Shown: positions 33,376-43,294, counted from the stretch's first letter. The stretch: DNA of 64,000 bases from Pseudomonas sp. HN11 (GCF_021390155.1 NZ_CP089985.1:4227001-4291000); one strand, 5' to 3'. Notes: generated by a model not told the origin, from the letters alone. Translations and numbers: made by a program.

Positions 33376-34083
33376 ATGAAGTACGAACCCCTCTCAGCCC
33401 CCTCTGAAACTGACATGGACACCTATTCTTGGCGGCGGCGTCTCTTAACAGCCTGCCTCGCGATGGGGTTATTTATCGCGACTCAACTGGCGCTGGTGTC
33501 AATGGTGGGCGCCGGTAACCTGAACGCAATGCGGCTGCTGGCTGGCAGTGGTTTTTCTGCGGCGGTGCTGTTTTTGTTTGCGGTGTTCGAGCGTAGACAC
33601 TCGGGGGGCGTGCGTGCCCTTATCGGTCATGACTTGGGCAGGACATTCAAGTTGTGCGTTGCATGGACAGTGGGCGCTTACTTGGTCTGCAGCGGGCTCG
33701 ATATCTGGCTGGGGTACGGGCGCACGGAATCGATGTTAAATTCTGGCGGTACGTCAGTGGCTCAAAAGGCGCTTTTCTGGGTGATGGCGCTGACCTTTTT
33801 GCCTATTTTCGAGGAACTGCTGTACCGGCACTTCCTGATTCGCCTGTTCCCTCTTGAGAGCCGCGTTTGGCAGTGGGTTGCGATTGTGACCACCAGCGCC
33901 TTGTACATGTTCATTCACATGCCATTCACTCACTGGACCTCGTTCCTGCTCATCGGCACGCTCGCCGTTATCCTGGCCTATGCGCGGGTACGAAGTGCGG
34001 GCCTGTTGGTGCCGGTGCTACTGCATATTTCTGCGCAAGTCATGGCCATTTCGAAGGACCTCGTGGCTAACCACTGGCTTTAG
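33376..34083 (+). CDS. CPBP-family intramembrane protease
   Basis: 235 residues with about eight membrane segments. The catalytic motifs of CPBP (Abi/CAAX) proteases are present: FEELLYRHFLI (EExxxR), FIHMPFTHW (FxxxH-like) and the late HIS in LLHISAQVMA. They cleave membrane substrates and are associated with bacteriocin self-immunity in some bacteria. AAGGAAATATCGA precedes the ATG. It follows the SUKH gene by 235 bp in the same direction, so an immunity-type grouping is possible but unproven. Confidence 0.83.
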   Translation: MKYEPLSAPSETDMDTYSWRRRLLTACLAMGLFIATQLALVSMVGAGNLNAMRLLAGSGFSAAVLFLFAVFERRHSGGVRALIGHDLGRTFKLCVAWTVGAYLVCSGLDIWLGYGRTESMLNSGGTSVAQKALFWVMALTFLPIFEELLYRHFLIRLFPLESRVWQWVAIVTTSALYMFIHMPFTHWTSFLLIGTLAVILAYARVRSAGLLVPVLLHISAQVMAISKDLVANHWL

Positions 34084-34116
34084 GCACCTTTCCATCAGGC
34101 TGCCCTGCAGTCGTAT

Positions 34117-34599
34117 TCACTTACCCGAATGCACGCCGATACCGTTAACCCGCACATAGTAATTATCGAACTCACCGCTTTCGACAAACCTAAAACCGTG
34201 GCGAATGTAGAACCGATTTGAAGCGCTTTCCTTGAGAGCGCCCACTCTGATGGGGCGACCGGTTTCATCAGCTTCTCTGAAGATCTGGCCAAGCACTTGA
34301 GCGCCGATTCCTGCGCCTTGCGCACTGGGGATCACGTACAGGTGATCGAGCAGGAGTTCACGCGGGTAATCTTTGATAACGACGAAGCCAACCCACTCGC
34401 CAGACACTTCGATGCGGCGTGTGCTCTTGGGCTCGAAACCCGCCACAAATCGTTCCCGGGCACGGGCGGGATCAAATCGCCCCAGACGTTCGAGGCTTTC
34501 GCGCATGGCTTCGATCCTGATCGCGACCAGGCTTTCCAGGTCGCTATCGGAAGCTGCGCGTAAAATAACGGCGTCGCTTTGATTAAGTGGCGTGGGCAT
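34117..34599 (-). CDS. GNAT-family N-acetyltransferase
   Basis: 160 residues. The acetyl-CoA loop reads LDHLYVIPSAQGAGIGAQVL, preceded by VGFVVIKDYPRELL and followed by RVGALKESASNRFYIRHGF, the standard GNAT layout. The ATG at 34599 is preferred because AGGATGAG lies correctly spaced before it, whereas the ATG at 34608 is inside that site. The substrate is unknown. It converges on the CPBP gene and is divergent from the subtilase gene. Confidence 0.85.
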   Translation of the reverse strand: MPTPLNQSDAVILRAASDSDLESLVAIRIEAMRESLERLGRFDPARARERFVAGFEPKSTRRIEVSGEWVGFVVIKDYPRELLLDHLYVIPSAQGAGIGAQVLGQIFREADETGRPIRVGALKESASNRFYIRHGFRFVESGEFDNYYVRVNGIGVHSGK

Positions 34600-34780
34600 A
34601 ACACTCATCCTGAATAGAAGCGGTGAGTTATTGCAGGGATCAACGTCCGGAGCAAGGGCCGTGTGCCGCCCGTTCTCCCTGCGCGATCAACTGCGCTTTG
34701 TTCACCTTTGCCCCCTCCCTCTGAACGAAGCGCCCTCTGCCGCAGTCCGAACACCATCACTCCGGCAAAGACCTGCCCCC

Positions 34781-36547
34781 ATGTCCCTACGCCCCGCTAA
34801 CCTCGCAACCCTTCTCACCCTGGTCGCCTGCACCAGCGTCGCGGCGCAGGAGCCGCTGCGTCTGGAAAACCTGAAGCGCTGCGGTGACCTATTGGAAAGT
34901 CGCCAACAGGACTGGTGCCTGAACGTGCGCGGGCTGGGTGATGCAGCGCCGCAATTGAAACTGGCGGGCAAGGTGCTGCCGTCGAGTGCGTTGCAACGCG
35001 ACGGCCAGACCCTGCGTCTGCGTCTGGACGCCAGCCATTACCAAAGCGGCCCGCTCTGGCTTGAAGAGGGCTCCCGCGTCAGCAACGCCGCGTGGCTGAC
35101 GGTGCGCAACAGCCATGTGGTCGCCGCCACGCCGGGCGAGGTGACGAAGAACATGGACGGCCTGACCACTTACGTCGATCTGGTCAGCGTACTGATTGAA
35201 GAGGACCACGACGGTCGCCAGGAGGCCGAGCGGTTGGCCCATAAATATGGGGCGACGGTGGTGGGCAGTATTGCACCGTTGAATGTGTTCCAACTGCGCC
35301 TGCCGGCCAAGGATCTGGTGCAGCGCGATGCGTTGGTGCTGCGCCTTGGCAGTGAAACCAGTGTGGATGCGGTGGTGGTTGAAGAGTCTGCCGCTGAAGA
35401 GTCCGAGCAGGCCGTTACTCGCCCCAAGGAACCGAGCAAACCTGCGCCGGACTCTGATGAGTGGGCGGCAAACCGCTTTCTGGATGCAGTTACCTACTAC
35501 CGGCACCGGATTCCGGGGCGCTACGCGCCGATTGTGCCGCAGCCGATACGTGTGGGGGTGATCGAGCGGGGGGTGGATTTCGACACGGCGGATTTTGCCG
35601 ATTACCGGGGCGGCTGTTCGCCGAAGCGCACCTGTGTTTACGCGCGGGACATGGGCGCTGCGGACGGGCATGGCACGACCGTCGCCGGGATCCTTGCGGC
35701 GAAGTGGGACGATGGCGGCAACAGTGGTTTCCTGCGCGGGCTGGACAAGGCCAGCGGCGGGTTTGATGTGATCGTCGATCGCGATTCCGATGCGGGCATT
35801 ACTGCCAATATCGCCGCGTCGGTCAACCTGGTGGAGGACGGTGTGCGGGTGCTCAATTGGAGTTGGGGCATTCACCGTGTCGGCACCAAGGACGTCAACG
35901 GTGATGAGGTGGACTCTCTGCTGCGCTCGGGTATCGCCATGAGTGGCTACGAGGAATTGCTGGAAGAGTTTTTCCTGTGGCTGCGCAAGGCGCATCCGGA
36001 GGTGATCGTGGTGAATTCGGCGGGCAATGGGTCGGCGTTTTCGGGCACGGATGATTACCGCTTGCCCTCCTCGTTTATCACCGAGCAGTTGCTGGTGGTT
36101 GGCGGCCATCAGCGCGGGGAGCGCAGTGGTGTCGCCGTGGATGACCCGGCTTACGCGGTGACGCGCAGTTCGTCGAATGTGGACATGCGTGTGGATATCA
36201 CCGCGGCGGCCTGCGCCCATGCGTCGACGGTAAAGGCCGGTGAGGAAGGCGCGGTGCATTGTGGTACGTCGTACGCCACGCCGATGGTCGCGGGGCTGGT
36301 GGCGGCGATGCTGTCGATCAACCCGCAGCTTGAGCCCGAGCAATTGCGCATGCTGTTGCGCCGCAGCGCCATGGCGATTGGCGACAACCATGACTTTGAA
36401 CGCAGCGATGCGCAGGACCTTACTGCGCCGATCCTGCCGTCGGAGCGCAATTATCAACTCAATGACAAGGACGTAGGGCGCTCGGCGCGGCTGGATATGC
36501 AGAAGGCGTTGGATCTGGCGGTGCAGAGCCGGACGCGGGTGCGTTGA
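34781..36547 (+). CDS. Exported subtilisin-like protein, catalytic Asp replaced by Glu
   Basis: 588 residues. A signal peptide (LATLLTLVACTSVAAQ) directs export. Residues about 25-240 form a pro-like region, and the S8 subtilase domain spans about 255-560. The catalytic His297 (DGHGTTVAG), oxyanion Asn (NSAGNG) and Ser497 (GTSYATPMVAG) are present, but the position of the first catalytic Asp, usually VIDTGVD, reads VIERGVD with Glu262. The enzyme may be inactive, altered or still active with Glu. The start is chosen at 34781 because the signal peptide begins there. It stands alone between GNAT and LysE genes. Confidence 0.85.
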   Translation: MSLRPANLATLLTLVACTSVAAQEPLRLENLKRCGDLLESRQQDWCLNVRGLGDAAPQLKLAGKVLPSSALQRDGQTLRLRLDASHYQSGPLWLEEGSRVSNAAWLTVRNSHVVAATPGEVTKNMDGLTTYVDLVSVLIEEDHDGRQEAERLAHKYGATVVGSIAPLNVFQLRLPAKDLVQRDALVLRLGSETSVDAVVVEESAAEESEQAVTRPKEPSKPAPDSDEWAANRFLDAVTYYRHRIPGRYAPIVPQPIRVGVIERGVDFDTADFADYRGGCSPKRTCVYARDMGAADGHGTTVAGILAAKWDDGGNSGFLRGLDKASGGFDVIVDRDSDAGITANIAASVNLVEDGVRVLNWSWGIHRVGTKDVNGDEVDSLLRSGIAMSGYEELLEEFFLWLRKAHPEVIVVNSAGNGSAFSGTDDYRLPSSFITEQLLVVGGHQRGERSGVAVDDPAYAVTRSSSNVDMRVDITAAACAHASTVKAGEEGAVHCGTSYATPMVAGLVAAMLSINPQLEPEQLRMLLRRSAMAIGDNHDFERSDAQDLTAPILPSERNYQLNDKDVGRSARLDMQKALDLAVQSRTRVR

Positions 36548-36640
36548 CAGTTGCTGGAAATCATCAGTCAGACAGCCGCGAAAGCCTGTGACGACAAAGC
36601 CCGGCGCCCGAGCCGTTGCGTTATGGGGAAGGTCAAGCCC

Positions 36641-37245
36641 TCAGCTGTGAATGGGCAACGCCAACCCAAACACCACAAAGAACCCACCGCAGACCTTATT
36701 GAACCGCCGCCCGGTGTGCGCCAACCACGGCCTGACCCGGTTGGCAGCACTGGCCACCAGGTATTCAACGACAAATTCCACGACGGCATAGGTCAGCGCA
36801 ATGGCGGCCGTTTGCGCGATGAGGCTTCTGTGCGGGTCCAGGAAAGGTGGAATAAACGCGGTGAATAGCAGTAACGCCTTGGGGTTTGAGATGGCCGATA
36901 CCAGTCCCTGACGGAACAGCGACCAACTGCTCAGTGCCATGGCGCCGGCCTCCAGGCTGACCGGGGCGGAGCGCCACAACCCTAGGCCCAACCAGATCAA
37001 GTACAGCCCACCGGCACCTTCAAGGCGGTAAACCAGCTGGCGGAGGCTTGGATCAACGCGCCCAGGCCCAATGCGCACAGCATGAGCACAAAAGCAAAGC
37101 CGAGCACGCCGCCGCTGATGGTGAACAGGGTTTTGCGGCGGCCATGGAGCGCGCCATGGGTCAGCACCAACAACGCGTTGGGGCCTGGCACTACCGCTAT
37201 GCCGCAGCAGGTGAACAGGTAGAGCAACCAGGTCTCGAAGGGCAT
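36641..37245 (-). pseudogene. LysE-family exporter with one-base frameshift
   Basis: The N-terminal half begins MPFETWLLYLFTCCGIAVVP with the LysE signature GPNALLVLTHGALHGRRKTL and runs to SWFTALK; the C-terminal half, in another frame, continues GGLYLIWLGLGLWRSAPVSL to the end FGLALPIHS. The frames meet near 37015 in GAAGGTGCCGG, where one G appears missing (GGTGGCC would restore VAGGLYLIW). The family exports amino acids. The divergent LysR gene at 37358 is the expected regulator. It is a pseudogene or a homopolymer read error. Confidence 0.83.
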
Positions 37246-37357
37246 GATCAGGTCCGGCAACGGTGGATTCAAGTCCGCATCCTGCGAGCGAACGGCTATC
37301 ATGAAAAGCGCATAATTCACGCCGCAGCCATTCGATTAACGAATAGAAATAACCCAC

Positions 37358-38221
37358 ATGCCTTCCAGTGATTTGCAGATCGATTGGCTCAAGTGCTTCG
37401 TGGCGGTGGTGGACGCCGGTTCGCTGTCGGGCGCAGCTCATGAGGTGAACCGATCGCAATCTGCCGTCAGTATGCAGATGAAGAAACTGGAGGCAGCGCT
37501 GGGACGGCCTTTGTTGAACCGTGGTCCGAGGCACCTGCAACTGACCGATGACGGCCAGACGCTGCTGAGCTACGCCCGTCGCCTGCTGGCGCTGCACGCC
37601 GAGACCCAGGCGGCGTTCCATGGTGAAGCCTTGACCGGGCGCATCCGCCTTGGGGTCGCGGAGGATTACGCGGCCAAGTACCTGACGCCGGTGCTCAAGC
37701 GTTTTGCGCCGCGCTACGCCGGTGTGGACATCGAACTGACCTGTGAACAATCCACCGCACTGATCCCACGTGTACGCAGCGGCGACCTTGATCTGGCGCT
37801 GGTGTCCCGGGACTCGCCACACAGCGGCACCTTTTTGTTCAAGGAACCGATGGTTTGGGTAGGCTCGCCTCAGTTCGAACTCTGGCGCCGGGACCCGGTG
37901 CCTATCGCCGTCTACGAAAGCGCCAGTCTGGCGCGGCGGTATGCGGTGAATTCACTGGCCCAGCAAGGGCGTCAGTTCAAGGTGGTGTACAACAGCTCCA
38001 GCCTCGCCGGCCAAGTGGCTGCGGTTGAAGGCGGGCTGGCGATTGCCGCGATTACTCAATGTACGGTGCAGCCGTCACTTCAGGTCTTGGGTCGCGAACA
38101 GGGGTTGGGGAATATTGAACCGATGGAGGTATCGATTCTGCGTAGCCGAGCCTCTCGCGGGTCCCAGGCGGTCAACAGTCTGCATGGGTTTATCATCAGT
38201 GCGCTTAGGGTTCAGGCGTAG
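37358..38221 (+). CDS. LysR-family regulator beside LysE exporter
   Basis: 287 residues. Winged helix: LKCFVAVVDAGSLSGAAHEV and RSQSAVSMQMKKLEAALGRP; effector domain with GRIRLGVAEDYAAKYLTPVL and GDLDLALVSRD. It matches the LysR proteins that sit divergently to LysE exporters (ArgP/LysG-like arrangement). The starts are about 110 bp apart. If the exporter frameshift is real, this regulator has lost its main target. The ATG at 37358 is directly before the conserved domain. Confidence 0.87.
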   Translation: MPSSDLQIDWLKCFVAVVDAGSLSGAAHEVNRSQSAVSMQMKKLEAALGRPLLNRGPRHLQLTDDGQTLLSYARRLLALHAETQAAFHGEALTGRIRLGVAEDYAAKYLTPVLKRFAPRYAGVDIELTCEQSTALIPRVRSGDLDLALVSRDSPHSGTFLFKEPMVWVGSPQFELWRRDPVPIAVYESASLARRYAVNSLAQQGRQFKVVYNSSSLAGQVAAVEGGLAIAAITQCTVQPSLQVLGREQGLGNIEPMEVSILRSRASRGSQAVNSLHGFIISALRVQA

Positions 38222-38379
38222 CGCGCTGCTCTGCCGCGATCAGAAGAAAGGTTCAAATCACCCTGGATATTCAGCAAATCAAGCAACGCCTGACCCGTTC
38301 AGCCAACTAGAGCCTGACGCCCAACTGCTGGATAATGCCCGACCTCGCTCACTGCCCACCGATAAGGAAGTCCCGCCCC

Positions 38380-39627
38380 ATGAAGTTGCCGTTTTCCGCT
38401 GCCCTGCTCGCATCTGCCCTGCTGGCGCCGTCGATTGCCCAGGCCGACGACGCCGCGTTGGTCGACACGCTCAAGGCCTTCACTCGTTGCGACGAGAGCT
38501 TCTTCAGCCGCCTGAACACCCACCGTGACGCCTGGCAGGCCTATGCCCCGCTCAAGCAGGAAAAGAACTTCACCTGGATCGCGGTGCGCGACCGCACCGA
38601 ACCCAAGGCCTCGGCAGTGCCAGTGACCGCGCCGGCCATCGCGGGGTTGAAGCTGCTGTCCTACAACGATGAGGTCAGCGATCTTGGCCCGTTGGGCCTG
38701 TATTACTTCTGGGGCTTCACGGTGGACGGCACCATGGATGAAGTCGCCCCGCGCGTCGCAGCGTTGCTGGACCAACCCGGTGCGCTGCAAAAAGGCGAGG
38801 GGCAATACACGCGCAGTGAGTTGAAGGTGGGCAACCGTTGGCAGGCGATCAAGCCGATGCCGGGCAAGGCGCCGGGGCTGCGCAATGTGGAGCGGGTGCT
38901 GATCGTGGAGCCGGAGGGCAAGTATTCCCGTGTGAGCTGTTCGGTACAGGGCGGCGTGAATGCCGGGTTGCTGGCGCTGTTGCGGCCGGACATCTCGCCG
39001 GTGGACTACCCGCGCACCGTGGCCGACACCCATCTGGCCGATGTGCCGGTGCCGCCCAACGTGCTCCAGGGCCTCGACGTGCCGCTGTTGCAGCCCAAGT
39101 TCAAGACGTTGAGCTACACCTACCTGTCAAAGAACGGCGCGGGCAAGGACGCGTCGATCACCATCCGGTTCAAGGCCGAGGGCGGTTTGCTGGTGAAGAA
39201 CGAAGCCTACGGCAGCGCCTTCAACGTGGACCGTCTGATGCTGGCCGACCTGATCCAGCTCAAGTCGAAAATGAACGGCGTGGGCGAAGGCCAGGTCCTG
39301 CAGACCCGCGAGGCCGAGGTAAAACTACCGACAAGCTGGGCTCCGGGCCAGACCTTGAGTGCGCACCTGAAGATGGCCAATGTACCGGTCAAGCCCACCG
39401 ACAAACCGACCGAAACAACCTTGACCTGCAAGGTGGGCGAGCGCTTCCCGGCGCGTCAAGTGTTTGCGTCGCTGACGGGTGATGCCATCCGGTTGACCTG
39501 CGAGCAGGACGGTTATTCTTCGTCGCGCGCGTTTATCGAGGACCTGGGCGTCGCGCTGACGCTGGAGTCGACGTCGAGCCAGACTCACTATGTGAATGAA
39601 ATCCAGACGCTGGACGTGGTGCGCTGA
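38380..39627 (+). CDS. Exported protein of unknown function
   Basis: 415 residues with a signal peptide (AALLASALLAPSIAQADD), so periplasmic or secreted. The mature part is beta-rich with scattered Cys pairs (FTRCDESFF, SRVSCSVQGG, TLTCKVGERF, IRLTCEQDGY), hinting at disulfide bonds. I recognise no catalytic motif. Its stop abuts the stop of the tetR remnant on the other strand. The start follows AAGGAAGTCCCGCCCC. Codon use is typical of the core genome, so it is likely a native gene. Confidence 0.68.
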   Translation: MKLPFSAALLASALLAPSIAQADDAALVDTLKAFTRCDESFFSRLNTHRDAWQAYAPLKQEKNFTWIAVRDRTEPKASAVPVTAPAIAGLKLLSYNDEVSDLGPLGLYYFWGFTVDGTMDEVAPRVAALLDQPGALQKGEGQYTRSELKVGNRWQAIKPMPGKAPGLRNVERVLIVEPEGKYSRVSCSVQGGVNAGLLALLRPDISPVDYPRTVADTHLADVPVPPNVLQGLDVPLLQPKFKTLSYTYLSKNGAGKDASITIRFKAEGGLLVKNEAYGSAFNVDRLMLADLIQLKSKMNGVGEGQVLQTREAEVKLPTSWAPGQTLSAHLKMANVPVKPTDKPTETTLTCKVGERFPARQVFASLTGDAIRLTCEQDGYSSSRAFIEDLGVALTLESTSSQTHYVNEIQTLDVVR

Positions 39628-40212
39628 CTAAAGCTCCAGCCCCTGCAAAAACGTGTCGACCTGGCGTTCGAATCCAGGTCGCTCGAATTTCACCAACGCC
39701 ATGCGCCACAAGCCTTGCAGATAGGTGAGGATCACCGAGGCAGTCACTTGCGGGTCGAGGGACGCCGGCAGCAGGCCCCGGGCTTGATCCTCGCTCAAGC
39801 GCTCGGCCATGATGCCGCGCACCGCTTCCAACCCTTGTTCGGCGCGCTCGCGCAGTTCCGGGTCTGACAACACCACGTCCGTCACCATCGCGGCCACCAT
39901 GCACAGGGGCGATGGCATCTGTGCACCTTCCAGATCGTCGAGGATCACGCTGAAAAATGCGCGAATACCCTCGGTCGCAGTGGGCGCCGACACCAAGGCT
40001 TCCAGGCGCCGCGCCACCACGTCATCTTCGTAACGTTGCACACAGGCCAGGTACAGCTGCTTCTTGCTTTTGAGCGAGTTGTAGAAGGAGCTTTCGCCGA
40101 TGTCCATGACCTTCAGCAAGTCGCGCAGGCCGGTGGCGACGTAGCCGCGCTGCCAGAACAACACCTTCGCCTTCTCGACGGCCTGATCGTAATCAAACGC
40201 AATTTTTCTCGC
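39628..40212 (-). pseudogene. TetR-family regulator that lost its start codon
   Basis: The frame reads ARKIAFDYDQAVEKAKVLFW then QRGYVATGLRDLLKVMDIGE, the usual start of this TetR group, with C-terminal GLLPASLDPQVTASVILTYL and an end FLQGLEL. Every residue except the initial Met is present: the codon before Ala would be ATG, but the base triplet at 40213-40215 belongs to epoxide-hydrolase sequence. The upstream promoter is gone too. It was cut by the same deletion that truncates the gene at 40212. A GTG-initiated shorter form would lack the first helix. Confidence 0.8.
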
Positions 40213-41204
40213 GCTTGAACAGCTTCCCGCAATTCCGCACGCGGATCGACGGCGTGGGTATTTACTTCATTCACGCCCGCTCGCCGCACCCGAACGCCAT
40301 GCCAATTCTGCTCACGCACGGATGGCCGGGCTCGGTGCTGGAGTTTCTGGAGGTAATCGAGCGCCTGACCAATCCGGTGGCATTCGGTGGCACGGTCGAA
40401 AACGCGTTTGATGTGGTCGTGCCGGCAATCCCAGGCTACGGCTTCTCCGACAAACCCACCGAGCAGGGCTGGAACCCGGCGCGTATCGCCCGCGCCTGGG
40501 CGGTGCTGATGACACAACGGCTGGGCTACAAGAACTGGGTGGCCCAGGGCGGCGACTGGGGCGCGGCCATCACCACCGCATTGGCTGGCCAGGCACCCGA
40601 GGGGCTGATGGCCGCGCATGTGAATTTGCCGATGGTGGTGCCGGCGCAACTACCCGCCAACCCGACCGAAGAAGAGCGCCGGGCCCTTGAGGATATCGAG
40701 CGTTACGTCAGCGACAAGGCCGGCTACGCCAACCAGATGAACACCCGCCCGCAAACCATCGGCTACGCGCTGAACGACTCACCGGTGGCCCTGGCCACAT
40801 GGATGTATGAAAAGTTCTGGGAATGGACCGACAACAACGGCCGTCCCGAAGATGCTCTCACCCGCGACCAGATGCTCGATGACATCTCGTTGTATTGGTT
40901 CACCGGCACTGGCACGTCCAGCGCGCGCTTGTACTGGGAAGGCGTGGGCGCGACCATTCGTGGCGCGGATTTTTTCTCGTCGGCGCGGGGCGGCGTGGAG
41001 CGTATCCAGGTGCCGATGGGCGCAAGCATTTTCCCCGCCGAAACTTTCAAGCCGCCACGGGCGTGGGCTGAAGAGGCATGGGCCAACCTGTTCTATTGGA
41101 ATGCCGTGGACAAAGGCGGGCACTTTGCGGCGTTCGAGCAGCCGCAGATTTTTGCCGAGCAATTGTGGAAGGCGTTCCGGCCGTTTCGCGCGACCACACG
41201 CTGA
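40212..41204 (+). pseudogene. Epoxide hydrolase lacking N-terminal region
   Basis: The readable part begins RLNSFPQFRTRIDGVGIYFI, which in intact epoxide hydrolases lies about 75-100 residues inside the protein, after the EHN domain. The catalytic domain is otherwise whole: LTHGWPGSVLEFLEVIERL, the nucleophile Asp in AQGGDWGAAIT, and the late His in DKGGHFAAFEQP. There is no ATG or ribosome site; only a TTG at 40215 could start it. It joins directly to the truncated tetR at 40211-40215 with GCGC shared at the junction. Likely unexpressed or inactive. Confidence 0.8.
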
Positions 41205-41270
41205 TCGAACCATTGTGTTTTAGGCGCGCTTGCACTCAACTAAGCGCCTTCCCTATAGCGAGTATCGACC

Positions 41271-42446
41271 TTGGAACGTTATGAATCGCTGGTCATCGGC
41301 TTGGGCGCCATGGGTGCCGCCACGGTGTACCAACTGGCCAAGGCCGGTGTAAAGGTCGCCGGAATCGACCGTCATCATCCACCACACACCTTCGGCTCCA
41401 GTCATGGCGATACGCGGATCACGCGGTTGTCGGTGGGTGAAGGCGCGCAGTACGTGCCCATCGTGCGTAATTCGCACCGCATCTGGCGGGAGTTGGAAGC
41501 GCTGTCGGGGGAGTCGCTCTTTGAGCAGTCGGGGTTATTGGTGCTCACGTCCCGCGAGGATTTCGACCCAAGCGATGGAACCGACTTCACCCTGCGCACC
41601 ATTGGCCTGGCGCAAACCTACGGTATCGAACACGAAGTGCTGGATGCGGCGCAGATTCGCCAGCGTTTTCCCCAATTTGCCCAGGTGGCCGACAGCGCCA
41701 TCGGCTATTACGAGCCTGGTGGCGGGTTCGTGCGGCCCGAGCGCTGCATCGAAGTGCAGTTGCGCCTGGCCGAGCAACAAGGCGCGACGCTGTACACAGG
41801 CGAAACCGTGACCTACATCAGTTCGGATGAACAGGGCGTCACGGTGACCACCGACCAACGTACCTTGCAGGCCGACAAGCTGGTGGTGAGCGCCGGTAAC
41901 TGGGCCGGTGGTTTGCTGGGAGCGCCGTTTGATCGATTGCTCAAGGTCTATAGGCAGCAGCTGTTCTGGTTCGAAACGGAGCCGGATGCAGCACTGGTCG
42001 GCGCGTCTCCTACGTTTATCTTCACCCACGGGCCGGGCGACGGTCACACCAACTACGGCTTCCCGGCGCTGCCCGGGGAAGGCAGTTTGAAAGTAGCGAC
42101 GGCGCAGTATCACACCGTGTCCACGCCGCAGACGCTGGACCGCACCGTTTCGCCCGCCCAGGAACGGGAGATGTACGAGCAACAGGTGCAGGGCCGCATA
42201 GCCGGGCTGACGGCCAGGGTGGTCAAGTCAGCGGTGTGCGCCTACACGGTGACGCCGGACCATCATTTCATCATCGACCGGCACCCGACGTTGCAGCACA
42301 CGTTGGTGGTATCGCCGTGTTCGGGGCATGGTTTCAAGCACTCGGCGGCGCTGGGTGAGGCGTTTGCGCAGTGGTGCGTGAAGGGTACGAGTGAATTGGA
42401 CCTCTCGTCGTTTTCGCTGCAGCGCTTCGAAGGGATAAACGGTTGA
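41271..42446 (+). CDS. SolA-like N-methyl amino acid oxidase
   Basis: 391 residues. The FAD fold reads VIGLGAMGAATVYQLAKAGV at the N-terminus, with GSSHGDTRITRLS just after, and the covalent-flavin region of this monomeric sarcosine oxidase family is near the end, with a Cys in VVSPCSGHGFKHSAALG. This layout matches N-methyl-L-tryptophan oxidase (SolA) and sarcosine oxidase, which oxidise N-methyl amino acids to the amino acid, formaldehyde and peroxide. A TTG at 41271 is the only start before the flavin fold. The substrate is uncertain. Confidence 0.83.
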   Translation: MERYESLVIGLGAMGAATVYQLAKAGVKVAGIDRHHPPHTFGSSHGDTRITRLSVGEGAQYVPIVRNSHRIWRELEALSGESLFEQSGLLVLTSREDFDPSDGTDFTLRTIGLAQTYGIEHEVLDAAQIRQRFPQFAQVADSAIGYYEPGGGFVRPERCIEVQLRLAEQQGATLYTGETVTYISSDEQGVTVTTDQRTLQADKLVVSAGNWAGGLLGAPFDRLLKVYRQQLFWFETEPDAALVGASPTFIFTHGPGDGHTNYGFPALPGEGSLKVATAQYHTVSTPQTLDRTVSPAQEREMYEQQVQGRIAGLTARVVKSAVCAYTVTPDHHFIIDRHPTLQHTLVVSPCSGHGFKHSAALGEAFAQWCVKGTSELDLSSFSLQRFEGING

Positions 42447-42467
42447 AAGCCCATTTTGTGGTGAGCG

Positions 42468-43190
42468 TCAGAAACTATGTATCAGTGAACCAAATAGATC
42501 ACCCTTCGGCATTTTGCTCAACGGAATGTCGGCATTCTCGAACCACTCCTGGCTGGCCTCAGGGTGCGGGCCACTCAGCACCACGACGCCCTTTTCATAG
42601 GTATACCGCGCCGCCGCTACGTCGCCGTTGCGGTAGGTCGCGATGGTGGTGTACGACCCTTGGGGAAAGTAAGGGCCGTCCTGGAAGAAGACGTGGTCAA
42701 CCTTGCCCGTCCAAGTCACCTGCACGGCGGCATCGGCAATTCCAGGCACTTCAAAACCGGGACGACCGGCCTCGCCGTCGAGGTCCTGGGGGATCAGACC
42801 GAGGTTGTTGTCATCCGCCAGGTAGGCGCCCATGCACAATCCGAGGTAGCGGCCGCCATTGGCGACGTAGCTGCGGATGGCCTCGCTGCGCGCCTCACCC
42901 AGGCTGCGCAGGGCGCCGGGAATATCCTGGCCGCCGCCGGGTTGCACGTAGAGGTCGTAGCGCGCCAGGGTTTGTGGCGTGATGTCGATCGACTCATCCG
43001 CGCCCACAAAATCAATGTGGTAGTTGGGGTTGAGACGTTGCAGGGCTTTTGCCACGTTTTCGGAACAGTCGTCACAGCCCGCCGGGCCACGGTAGATAGC
43101 GACGTGGGTGATGGGCGTCGCGGCGTCGGCTGGTGACGGCAGCAAAAGAGCAAGGGCAAACAACGTGGCGGCGACAGCTCGCAGGTTCAT
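42468..43190 (-). CDS. Exported BPL_N-domain protein
   Basis: 240 residues with a signal peptide (LLPSPADAA). The mature protein matches the N-terminal domain of eukaryote-type biotin ligases (BPL_N), a class-I glutamine-amidotransferase-like fold: YDLYVQPGGGQDIPGALRSL, RYLGLCMGAYLADD with the nucleophile-position Cys, and VVVLSGPHPEAS with a conserved His. The function in bacteria is not known to me. GGAGACTTTGCC precedes the ATG at 43190. The gene is convergent with the SolA-like gene. Confidence 0.8.
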   Translation of the reverse strand: MNLRAVAATLFALALLLPSPADAATPITHVAIYRGPAGCDDCSENVAKALQRLNPNYHIDFVGADESIDITPQTLARYDLYVQPGGGQDIPGALRSLGEARSEAIRSYVANGGRYLGLCMGAYLADDNNLGLIPQDLDGEAGRPGFEVPGIADAAVQVTWTGKVDHVFFQDGPYFPQGSYTTIATYRNGDVAAARYTYEKGVVVLSGPHPEASQEWFENADIPLSKMPKGDLFGSLIHSF

Positions 43191-43294
43191 GGCAAAGTCT
43201 CCTTGGACGGACCCAGCCAAGCCTATAGCGATTGCGCCGCTTAATCCGTTAACAGTTGTAAATGCCCTGCAAACAGCGTTGGACTACTCGCCCT

